In this document: one piece after another, positions 34,618 to 45,264 of the stretch
How the letters are laid out: every line of letters begins with the position of its first letter
Numbering within the stretch: the stretch's first letter is position 1
The notes under the pieces: generated by a model
Seen by the model: only the letters and a program-made list of their open reading frames with translations
Databases searched by the model: none
Told to the model about the DNA's origin: nothing
Position numbers and translations under genes: made by a program
NCBI GenBank assembly: GCA_015501055.1
Contig: JADNYV010000157.1
Coordinates: 23,675 to 87,674 of the forward strand
DNA from: Mucidula mucida
Taxonomy: Eukaryota; Basidiomycota; Agaricomycetes; Agaricales; Physalacriaceae
Length of the DNA: 64,000 nucleotides
Direction: 5' to 3'

Positions 34618-37504
34618 ATGTCTGCTCTCGCTACTGCCCCGCCTAGACAGGGTACGCTGCCACAACTTGCGTTTTCTAGCGCGTCTCACGCTATTCCAGG
34701 CCAGCAGACTGTTCTCGCACGTCTACAAGGCCTCTTTCCCCATTCTCCATCACATGGACCTCATAGCGCCCTCGACTCCCCCTTCAATACCCAGGTAACG
34801 ACGCCATCACCATCCAGAATACCCAGCGCCCCAAAATTCCTCAAAGTTCGTATATTGACATGGAATATGCACGACTCCGTCCCCAAGGTGCGTCCTAGCG
34901 TCTACTCACCTGTATAGGCTAATAAATAGACAATAGGGAGATCTGGAGGAACTGTTGGGCAGGGTCCCATTTTACAACCCACCAACAACGGACGATTCTG
35001 TGATCAACCCCTTTCCTGCTCTGCCAGTAGATGAACTCCATCCTTATCATCTCGTCGTCGTGTACGCTACCGTTTGCTGTTACTCCTGTTCTAAATATCT
35101 CATCGTGCTTATAGCGCCGGCCAGGAATGTCCCTCTCTCTCAGGTCAGCCAAACGCGGTCGCATCATTCGTTATTTCATACTGACGGCTGTCAGGCATAC
35201 CCATGGGCATTGGCGCCGGTTTCAGACTTATTGACAAAGAGGACAAGGAGAAGGACCGCCCCGAGTCCATCCGCTCCAAGAAGCACATCGAAGATTCACC
35301 TCATGAAGCCTTAACTGGATGGACGGCAATGGTCGAGGACTGGCTGTGTCATGCTGGCGCGTGTGGGACACGTCTTTCATCACCGACAACATCCGAAATA
35401 AGCGGTTCTAAACCACTATCCCCTCGCGCATCAGTCAGGGAACCCAGGAAGGGTCCGTACCAAATGCTTACCAAAGAGCGCATGATGGGCATCTATCTCG
35501 CCGTTTACATCCATCGCGACTTGCGTTCTCACGTTCATGGCATATCAAAGTCGGCTGTCACCGCTGGACTCATTGGTGGGCGAGTGGGGAACAAAGGAGC
35601 CGTTGGCATTAGTATCAAAGTCGACGAGACGTCTTTCCTTTTTCTCAATTGTCATTTGGCAGCCCACGAAGGCAAGGTCCACCACCGTCTAGCAAACCTA
35701 GCCAAGATAAAGGTATCGTGCCCTATCATTTTGTCAAGCGATTCTAATTGTTTGCTAGTCCGAATTATCGGTTGAAGACTATTTGCCTGCTGATGACCCT
35801 CGCATAATGGCTGAAGACCTCACCGACAAGTTTGACTTTACGTTCCTCTTCGGCGACCTTAATTTCCGTCTTGACATTTCCCGTCTTCACGCGGATTGGT
35901 TAATCTCGCGGCAAGACTACTCGCAAGCATTATGTTTTGACCAGTTGCGTAACTTGATGGAAAAGGGCGAGGCTTTTGTAGGGTTCAAGGAGGCTCCCAT
36001 AGACTTCCCCCCGACGTTCAAGTATGATGTTTTGCGGACATTAAAGCGCCCAAAACGTCATGGTTCGAGACTTGATCGTTGGCGAATTCAACAGGAGAAA
36101 TCGAATCCTCTCACTGATGTTGAAGAGAAGGAACTTGACGATGTCGAGGATGAAGATGCAGACGATGATGACGAGGAGGAGCGTGATGAGGAGCGTGGCG
36201 GAGAGAACGCGTCGTTGGCCTCCTCCTCCATGTGGACGTCGTTGCATTCGAGGCCTGCAACAGAGGCAGACGATGATTATTTTGATCATAAGCCTACCTC
36301 ACATATCACGACTCCGGGAAGCCGAATATCTCTTTCGTTGGCTGCGCAAAAGGCCAAAACGAAGTGGATGTCGCTCTTATCACCAGGTTCGCCGACTTCC
36401 CCATTGAAGTGGACTAGGGCTAGGCAGGAGATATTCTCGCCGTTGCGCGGCAGCAATCATAAATCCCATAGATCGATGGCAGATTTTAGAGAAGCCGAAG
36501 ACACTCAACCGCTCAAACAGAAGCGCGCCTCTTCTCTGGATAGAGACGATGTTGACCGGGCATTACTCAAACCTCCCCCCTTGGGCAGAGTCAGCTCGTC
36601 CAAGTCTAGCGTGATGAGCGATGATGAAGATGCTTTTCCAATAAATCATGAGAAGGGCGTTTATGACTCGTCCACCAAGAGGCGGGTGCCCAGTTGGTAC
36701 GTTTCTACCCTCTGGGACCTTTTTGCAAACTAACTATTCTGCAGGTGTGACCGGATATTGTGGAAATCCACGGTTGAGCCTGATCCAGAGCCTGACTTGC
36801 TGGGTTTCGAATCACAGTCGAAAGGCCGTTCACGTATGGGCCAGTTCTTTGCAAATGCTTTCCGACCTCTGTCCGCGCGTGGGCGACGAGAATCATGTAG
36901 CTCTGTACTGTCGGCGACGACAACCGCTGTCAGTACGACAGTACCCTTTCAGCCGTCCTCCCCTCTACCATTTTCCAGCGATGAGGGCGATGTTCTAGAG
37001 GTCACTGCGCCCTTTTCTCGATTTGTCTCTTCGTCTTCGTCCAAGCCTTCCCTTGCTCATACGAAATCACACGATACCTTGCTTGTAACGTCACAGCCTC
37101 CACTTCCGCGGCGGACATCCAACGATGTACGGAGGTCTAGAACGTTTTCGCTAACGTCGGCGGCTGAAGGCGGGGAGGCCGCACCTCGTCGGTCGTCGAC
37201 TACAGATGGGCACATTATGAGTGCTCCGATAGTGAGTCCCCCGTCGGGTGCAACTCGAGAGCTCGGACACTTGCCTACACCGTCCCGCTGGCGCTTCTTG
37301 AACCCCTTCGTGTCGCACAACAACAACAACGCTGTGCCCACGTTGAATCAGATGCCAGACGCGGTCGTTGCGACTCCCGAAATTAGAAGGAAGGGCGACA
37401 TTGTGTGTCTGAGTTATGATACTTTGGATGATCGCGGTATGCGCAAGTTGGAAGGACGGAGCGACCATAGGCCGGTGATTGGAAGTTATGCGGTGTACGT
37501 TTAG
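34618..37504 (+). CDS. Inositol polyphosphate 5-phosphatase with large insertions
   Basis: Hydrolyses the 5-phosphate of inositol lipids or inositol phosphates. ATG at 34618; about 850 residues; the frame is intact across all introns. Motifs in order: KVRILTWNMH (start of the endonuclease/exonuclease/phosphatase fold), VVAGQECPSLSG with the catalytic Glu, GRVGNKGAVGIS, FLNCHLAAHEGK, FLFGDLNFRLD, FPPTFKYD, VPSWCDRILWK (split by an intron in the Trp codon) and SDHRPVIGSYAVYV ending two residues from the C terminus. Two low-complexity insertions interrupt the catalytic domain: an acidic then Ser-rich one between FKYD and PSWCDR, and a Ser/Pro-rich one of about 200 residues between RILWK and SDHRPV. 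No SacI, RhoGAP or membrane domain is present. Which lipid it uses cannot be told. Confidence 0.92.
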
Positions 37505-38067
37505 AGGCGGGGAGGACGGAGAGTAATCTAAGATGCAGTTCCTATATAATATAGACACTTACTTTAGTTGTTTACTTACGATTGATACCAACAGGCGTAT
37601 TTTTATTGGTTTTTTCTTCTGTATTCTGTAGATATGGATACGCAGGATATTTCGAGTCTGCGGTCATGATTTTGCCGATGTTGTGTGAACAAACCGACCT
37701 GTACTCTATTCTACCCGCGCATCATTATTGCCATGGTATTGTAAGCTAAAGCAAGCAGCTTTGACATGTCAGGCTGATGTTAGTAGGCCAGAATCAGCTT
37801 CCTGACTAACTGCATTAATCACAATGACTCAAGCACTGGGCTTATACAACGACATAAGCCAGCTTTGATGGTCGTTTATTCACATCGTCGAAATTCTGAC
37901 TGTGGAGACCAAAGCCTCCCTGTCTATATGAAGCACAGGCTTCTATCGACAGCAAAACTGTATACGTGCAATTTGATGATGTCCTTGAGGGGCCATCAAA
38001 GTAATCCTGGCGTTGTAGCCCAAATTAGGCGTCGGCAACTGCCGAACAGGCTTACACTGTAACAGTC
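37505..38067. other. Intergenic region upstream of SAF4
   Basis: 560 bp. Phosphatase 3' UTR and SAF4 promoter expected. No repeat, RNA or further coding sequence recognised. Confidence 0.5.
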
Positions 38068-39209
38068 ATGCAAGGTATATTTGGCTCGCTCTCCATCCTC
38101 AACACCGCGCCTAACCATTTCAAGGCTTCAACAAATACTACCCTCCGGACTATGATGGCGAAAACACAAGAGTCTTAACTCTTACCGAGGTAAATACTCT
38201 TCAAATATAGTCCTCGCGTATACCGACAATCAATATCACACCAGGGATACACGCGCTGGGAGACCGAGCGCGCAAGATTGACAAGGGAATTCTGATAACG
38301 CGGTTTGAGCTGCCCTTCAACATCTGGTGGTAACGCGCTCTAGTCCAAGTACCAAATACAAACTTATCTCTAAACCCTTTGTGTAGTGGAACATGCAACA
38401 ACCACATCGGCATGGGTGTGCGCTACAACGCGGAGAAGAAAAAGGTCGGCAACTACTACTCGACGGCCATATACTCCTTTCGCTGCAAATGCCATCTCTG
38501 CGACGGCTGGTTCGAAATCCAGACCGATCCAAAGGTGCGCACGATATCCGTGGGCTCATTCCGGTGGCGTAGTAACACAAAACTATCTAGAATACCCGCT
38601 ATGTCGTTATCTCTGGCGCCAGGCAGAAGGACGAGGACTGGGACCCAGAGGAGAACGGAGGCTTTGCCGTACACGGTACGTACGTCCGAGGAGGATACAC
38701 ACACACACTTACCCGTATACTCCAGATACCGAGACCGCGAATGCCCCCGTAGACCCCCTCGCCGCTCTGGAAAAACAACCTCGGCGCAGAACCACCTGAC
38801 GCAGGTCCAGTTACCGCGTCTCGAGTCCCTGCAGTCGGTCTCCGATCAGTTCAACGCAGATCCCTATACACTCTCGTCGAAAATCAGGAAGCAGTTTAGG
38901 GCGGAGAAGAAGGTGGACATTGCCAAGCGCAAGGCTGATGATACCATCAGGGATCGGTATGCGTTGCCTAGCGAGCTCAAGCTCCTGGAGGATAACGCGC
39001 AAACGGCCCGAGAGGCGAAAGAACAGTGGGCAAAGGCTGTGGAATCGAGGGATGCCAAGCGCCGTAAATTGTCGCCAGTCCCGTCGACTATCACTTTGTT
39101 GTCGTCCTCGCGCTCCAAACCCAGCGCGAGCAAGACCCCGATCGACGCGCTGCGTGCGCGCGTTCTTGGAAACACTGCAAAGAGATCTCTACCTTCACGG
39201 ACAAAGTAG
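38068..39209 (+). CDS. Splicing factor of the Yju2/CWC16 family (Saf4/CCDC130 type)
   Basis: Spliceosome-associated protein. The first coding exon has only 7 nt (38068-38074: ATG CAA G) and joins after a 50-nt intron to GFNKYYPPDYDGE, giving the family start MQGFNKYYPPD. Then HALGDRARKIDKGILITRFELPFNIWCGTCNNHIGMGVRYN and AEKKKVGNYYSTAIYSFRCKCHLCDGWFEIQTDPKN, with the two CxxC pairs of the zinc-binding core, followed by RYVVISGARQKDEDWDPEENGGF. The rest is a Lys/Arg/Ala-rich coiled-coil-like tail ending NTAKRSLPSRTK. The DPE-N-GGF and TRYVV motifs place it with Saf4/CCDC130 rather than Yju2. One-base frame breaks near 38170 and in the A5 run near 38773 are probably sequence errors. Confidence 0.88.
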
Positions 39210-39510
39210 ATACTCGCATCTTTGCTATATCCTTTGAAGCTGCCTATTTATTACATGTAGCCATACCTAGTCCATGATATATTACACTGTATCACATCTC
39301 CAAATCTCTCACGACAACCTGTTCTGTGGTTCAGAAGACGTCGATAGCGAGGTAGAACAACATATAGCAATACACAGAGCACGTAATAATCAAGAAGGAA
39401 ATGTAGCGATGAAAAGAATAGAGATGAATAACTCCGGGAAGGGATAGAACTATAAGATAATGGTAGTATAAAAAGCACAAGCAATCCAGAGATAAACACC
39501 CAACCAAATG
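39210..39510. other. Short region between SAF4 and SWI1-like 3' ends
   Basis: 300 bp of convergent 3' untranslated sequence, AT-rich. Nothing else recognised. Confidence 0.5.
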
Positions 39511-42282
39511 CTATGAGGACTGGAATATAGCCCATGGCTGATCCAGCGTGGACATAGGACCATCCCATTTCCACTCCGTCGACTGATAATACGCCGACTC
39601 TCCCCCGTCCACCTCTTTCATCGTACTGAGCCGAAGAGGATCCGCTGGTTCCTCCGTTTTGAGATCTGAGAAAGTGAGCGCGTGATGCGTCCCATCTGCC
39701 TCGGAGCCAGATTCAGGACTGGGATTCGTCGACGACGAAGAGACCAGGTCAGGCGTCGCAGCCTTTGATCCTGTCTCGTCTTCATCAGCGACCGCCTCGG
39801 TCTCAAATGAAGAAAAGTCGAAAAACTCGAATTCGTCGACGGAGGGGATAGGCGGTGAGGACGGTCGTGCTCCAGAGCCACTTGCCTCGCCTACAGACAT
39901 GGAACCGTCCGGCACCGCACTATATCCTTTGAGTATGATATCCAAAGTGTCGGAAATGTCAGACGATATGCCTTCACCACCGGCCAACTTGATGAGCTCG
40001 GTCATTTGCTCTAGGAAAACGCTAGCATCCTCCTCAGTTTCCACTTTAGTCGCTTGTTCCTCACGCTGCTTGAGCATATCGTTCGAAGGTCCTTCCCAAT
40101 CTGTCTTCTGCTTTTTCGGTGGTGATGGTTCGTTAGCGACGCCATTCATATATGGTGGTGTGGCACCGGGTGCGGTCGCAGGTGGTGCGTCGTCTTCGCG
40201 GGGACGTTTGTTACTGGGAGATGGTGCGGGGAGGGTGGCGGGTTCCGGATTCGGCGTAGAAAGCACTTTCGAGGCACGACGAGTGGATTTCGGAGGCGGC
40301 TTGGCTTTGATTTTCGCTTTGGGAGATTTCGGAGAAGACGCGGCGTTAATAGCAGCCGAGGGGGTCGGAGCATTGGCAGTCGGAGTCGTGGCAGATATTG
40401 GTGGCGGCGTCGGAGAAGCTGCTCCAATCGGTTGGGCAGAGGGTTTCCTTGACAGTCGAGTTGCAGCAGCTTGAGGTGGAGGAGGTGCGGAGGTATTAGC
40501 AGGAGGGGGGGCTCTAATAGGTTGTTGAGGTATCGATGGATGAGGTTGCGGAGTCGATATTTGTTGGAGCGATTGTTGAGACTGCATTTGCGCGCGGGCG
40601 GCTGCATTCATGTTCTGATTTGCCACCATCTGCATCGTATTGCTGAACCCTTCGTGAGCCTTTTGAACTTCGGCCAACATATGACGGAGATTGTCCAAGC
40701 TGACTATGAAGCGAGGGTTGGAAGAAGACAGAAATTGACGCTGCTGCTGAACAGTGACAATCTTGGCAAAAGGTGAGAATGAGAAGCAGGTAAAGACAAA
40801 GGGGGCTCACGATGATAGCCACTTTGCGAATCCACGCCTCGTTCTTGAGGAAGAGGAACAACATGGGGAGCTTGGCATCCAAGTCTGCAGCGGAACGAAA
40901 CAACTGTTCGACTACGTTGTTGTACTCCATGCGTTGCTCCGGAGGGACTGGCACGGGAGGAAGATTGTGCATGCCTGACATACAGTCAACGATTTAATAT
41001 TTTGAAGTACAAGGAAGAACTTACGATTTTGAATGAAATCGTTCTTCATAGTATTGAGCATGTTGGTGACCCGCTGAAGCTGTTCTTGATTCGAGCGCAC
41101 GAACTGCTGCATCATGACTTTCGACTGTTGCGGATTGACGGCAGGTCGGTGTTCTTGATGAGTACCATCGTGAACGGCATTGGACATACCACCCGGTACG
41201 AAAGGTGGATTCGGTGCTCCTTGGTTATGCATCATAGGATTCGAATTTTGAGGGGAGGCGGAGAAGGGGCGGTTGGGAGGCATACCATTGGACATTCCAT
41301 TAGAAGCATGCTGGGCGGCGTTGGGGGTGTTATGAAGCGAACTGCGGAAATTGGTCTGTTCCATTGCAGTGCGCTGTAAATGAGCGCGATTCGTCTCGAT
41401 GAAGTTAATGATGCTCTCGTTGACACCGTTCGCACGCAGTTGCTCAGCAGGCTGGTCAGCGTACGACATGATCATCTGCATTTGCTGAGAGTTGGGTATG
41501 GGACGCGGCTGACCAGTAGGTCCATGGTTGAGCTGATTGGCAGCCATCGTCGCCTGATACTTCCGCTTCTGCTCAAGCACCGTTGTGATATATGCATTGT
41601 CGAAGGGCAATATGAACTCCTTGTAGATCTGGTCTATCTGATGCGCCGTCGCAGGACCAGACTTGGGAGGATCGACGCCATTTCCAGGGAATTGCACAAA
41701 GCCGACGCGTCCGGCAATGACGGACCAAAGGTCCCGATGAGACACGCCCTGGTATCCGCCTTCCTGGAAGACCACGGCGTGAAGGGCATGCATATCCAGT
41801 GAACGACCCTCTACCGTGATGGTTCGTGGATCGCGCAGATTTCTCGACTTTACAAAATTATCGAAAGCCTTCTCGAATCGTTCCTTTTCGAGGGGAGGTG
41901 GTAGCTGACTTATAGGAGTGGCTAGCAGAGCCGCTGATATGGCAGGACCAGGGGGCCTGTTCATCCCCAACTGATTATTCGGTTGCTGATGAGTAGTTGA
42001 TAGTGGACGATGCGGAGCCATAGACATGTTCGGAGGTGTTGCCTGAGCATGATGCTGGGAAGGGCTAGGTTGGGGATTGATTTGTTGCGCGGATTGCTGA
42101 CCAAACGGGGGACCTTGGGAAGCGGGGTTGCCTGGCTGCATCCAAGAGGGTTGTGATACGCCGCCAGAAGTCTGATTCATAGGACCACCAGAGGGACCAT
42201 GCCTGTGATTATCGTTAGTTAATAACGGAAGAGAACGCGATTATTGGAGATAACATACGTGGGGTTCTGTGGTTGTGGAGGA

Positions 42283-42326
<44 letters not shown>

Positions 42327-43450
42327 CTGAGCCTGCTGCTGCTGTTGCACACCGTGCTGGATGAAGCGGCTCAACATCTCCTTTCCCTTTGCGAGCTCGC
42401 TCTGCAGGTTCTTGGCTTGATTCATGAAGACAGCGTCCTGCATACCGGCACGTTGTGCGTGCAACTGACGAAGACTATTCTCAGTGGATTGTATATGCGT
42501 ACGGACCTGGACGATTTTCTGCTGCAAGTCGAGGGAGATGATGGGTCGCGCCTGAGCATTAGGCATGAGCGTCTGGGTGAGGGAAACGGGAGGAGGGCGT
42601 CCGGCAGGAGAGGGTTGACGCATTGCCTGATTCGGATTCATAGGGGGAGAGAAAAGGTCGCTAGGATTAACCTGGTTAGCTCCAGGATGCGCGGGGTTCT
42701 GGCCCATGCGAGGTGGGAAAGCCATGGGAGCGTGTTGGTTCTGCTGGTTACCGGCCATGTCGATGAGGTTAAGCTGCCTGTTATGCGTTTGGTTGAAAGC
42801 CTGCATCATAGCACTTCGCGCCTGCATAGAGTTCTGGGAGAGAGTCGGCTGTATGTTGCCACCGCCAAAGCCGTTCCCGAGAAGCGAATTTCGCTGATTC
42901 GACGGATCATGAAAGGTGGACTGCTGAGGCCCCGCGCCACTCGGTCCTCCCATCTGCGGAACACCGAGAAATGGCTGCTGCTGCTGGCGGTTGGCCATTG
43001 CGTTGCTTTGGATGAGGTTGGCCATCTGGGAGAACAAAAGCAAGTTAGAACAGATACGTAATCATGAAGGTTTAGAAGAAAGGCGTGTGCACATGACAAT
43101 ACAGCGCGCAGATAATTGCCGGTATATTGGTCAAACAAAGGCGGGGCGTACGAGGCCCATCTGCCGACAAGCCCCTCACTCACCCCCGCCCTCATCTACG
43201 CCACGCCTGACATTGCGGGAGAATTACTTGCCTCAGTCATTCCACCACCATTGTTTGGTCGAAACTGGTTCTGGAGCTGATGCATTGTCGACCATAATTG
43301 CTGGTCGCCAAAGTTCTGCATGCCTTGGTGGCCGTCCTGCGCCTGTTGTTGTTGCTGCTGGTTCTGCGACTGCTGGGCCATCTGCTGCTGCTGGAGCATG
43401 GATGGATTAAAGTTGGGCATCATCGGATATTGGGGGTGTCGGTCGGCCAT
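39511..43450 (-). CDS. ARID/BRIGHT-domain subunit of a SWI/SNF-type remodeller (SWI1-like)
   Basis: Nuclear chromatin-remodelling subunit that binds DNA. Five exons run from ATG at 43450 (MADRHPQYPMMPNFNPS) to the stop at 39511-39513, about 1,195 residues. The N-terminal half is Gln/Asn/Pro-rich with a polyglutamine run encoded around 42280-42350. The ARID lies at about 41600-41890: ERFEKAFDNFVKSRNL, GRSLDMHALHAVVFQEGGYQ, SVIAGRVGFVQFP, DQIYKEFILPFDNAYI. The C-terminal part has a conserved-looking block (PPEQRMEYNNVVEQLFRSAA, KLPMLFLFLKNE) and then Ser/Pro/acidic low complexity. The first intron (43026-43231) is 206 nt and starts with GC rather than GT. The frame is clean throughout. SWI1/ARID1 identity is inferred from the ARID plus the Q-rich architecture. 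Confidence 0.85.
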
Positions 43451-43852
43451 GATTCCAAGATCTGGGCACTGCCAGCTGGAAGGTAACAGAGGGAAAGCGC
43501 CTAAACCGCCACGGGGGCGAGCGCAGCGACGACGGCAGTGGCAATGGCGCGAGCGACGTTGGGGAGGACAATGCTCGTCTCGTCGGTGAGAGCAATGGTG
43601 TGAGTGGGAAACGCTCTGCACAGGCAAAGGCGAGCCAGGGTAACAGTAACAAACACCGTCATTTCGTTTTTTATTTAATTTGCGCTTTTTGATTTCTATC
43701 CCCTCGCTAATCCGAGGAACTACTCTGACTTGCGCCCCCATATCCCAACTTGGGATCTGTTTCACCACACACAGTCGTTGATGAATGCATAACTGAAATG
43801 ATAGCGATGGAACACGAATATGTAGTACATATTATACAAGCAGCGACTTGAC
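43451..43852. other. Intergenic region upstream of SWI1-like gene
   Basis: 400 bp. The SWI1 frame is open for about 100 codons upstream of the chosen ATG, but that sequence has no conserved feature and is best read as leader and promoter. 3' UTR of the VTT-domain gene on the left. Confidence 0.45.
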
Positions 43853-45117
43853 CTAACGACTGGATCCCGAGGCAAGATCATCGTCATCTTTCTTCGGAAT
43901 CGAAATGGCTGGTCCAGCCTCTAAAATAATATCTTCGTCATCGTCTTCATACTCTTCATATTCCTCGTCGTCGCGTACAAGCAGACGCGACGAAACATCC
44001 TTGGCCTTGCTCGGAGCATTGGGTCCGACCGCCAGTACTCTGTCCTCTGACTCCTCGTCGTCCGAGTCAGTGCCTTGAGTTGCATCCCCAACTTCGTCAA
44101 CTTCCTTCCTGAACATATAGCGTAGCCCAACTGGTATCAGCACACCGATGACAACGGCTGAGAGGCCAAAGAAGTTCTTCCAGCTGATGAGATGGAAGTC
44201 GTCGGGACTAGTCATATCATCTAGTCCACCACCAATGGTCGTATGTATAACCGTCACACCAAGGATCCCAAGGGCGGTACTTACCCAAAACGGAATCAAA
44301 CCGATGCCGACATGAGGACAGACAACGTTGACTACCCAATGAGGCGGAAGGGGCGCAATACGAAGAACTATGAGGAAGGATATGATGTTTGATCTATGCG
44401 CAGAGATCTTTGTTGACCAGGTCGTCAAGAGGTGTTGGAATTTGGGCACAGTGAGCAACGCTGGCCCAAGCGCAGCAGATATTAGGTAGCAGAGAGTTGC
44501 ACCTGATGCTACACACACGCAGGCAAGGGGGAGAGCTCGAGGCACACCCCAAACTGCGCCTCCCAGGATGGACAGGTACATTGAACCCGGTAGGGAAAAT
44601 GCCTGCAAGCTGGCGAAAACTCAGTCCATAAACGTGGGACACGAAAAGTCAGGAGACTTACAAGAGGTATGTTGTGACATAGCAAACGAGTATTCGGTAT
44701 GGATAGATATCTCTATATTTCTTTAAAAGGGTATTGAGCTCTTGTAGCTGCTGGAAGGATTTAGGGATTCGGATGGCGTCGCGATCCTCGCTGTGGAGTC
44801 GTGTTAGTACATGTTTCGGTAAGAACAGACAGCAGGTCGCACTCTTCGACAGTCGGAAGAGCAAGCCAGAGAGTTCCACCGAGAAGAAGGGTGCTGACGA
44901 CGAAAATGGCGGCCATCTTGAGCGTAGCATTGAATATGACCCGGCGCGATGACGGCCGCGAAGGCGAAAGCTGTGCAGCGCCGTAGGACGGAGTTGATGA
45001 CGAGTTTAAAGGAGCGTATTCATCGTCGTCGTTGTGCATGACAGTGTCGAGTGTATACAAGGAAGCGTTAGAGGATATTGGGAACGGTTCGAAGGGACTC
45101 GGTGTCGGCGGAGGCAT
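43853..45117 (-). CDS. VTT-domain membrane protein (TMEM41/DedA-like)
   Basis: Integral membrane protein of the VTT/SNARE-associated family, whose members include lipid scramblases of the endoplasmic reticulum. ATG at 45117 gives MPPPTPSPFEPFPIS, a cytosolic N terminus, then the helix MAAIFVVSTLLLGGTLWLAL. After introns near 44790 and 44610-44660 the VTT domain follows: LQAFSLPGSMYLSILGGAVWG, ALPLACVCVASGATLCYLISAALG and FLIVLRIAPLPPHWVVNVVCPHVG, with the reentrant F/Y-LR-x-x-P-x-x-P motif. The last helix is FFGLSAVVIGVLIPVGLRYMF, and the C-terminal ~80 residues are acidic. About 350 residues; the frame is intact. Closest in pattern to TMEM41 proteins. Confidence 0.85.
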
Positions 45118-45264
45118 GATGGTCAGTGGATGACAGAATGCCAATTTGAGTCTACTACTTTGTTTGGATGTTAGGTAATACAGGGACAAACGGCATCTTC
45201 CGGAGTGCCAGCATCGTGGCCAACAGCGACCTCGAGCTTTTGCTCGCCATCCTCACCGGTGACT

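Noticed and set aside
42273..43061. 262-codon plus-strand open frame with a polyleucine start
   Set aside because: It is the antisense of the glutamine-rich SWI1 exon; CAG repeats read as CTG on the other strand. No domain.
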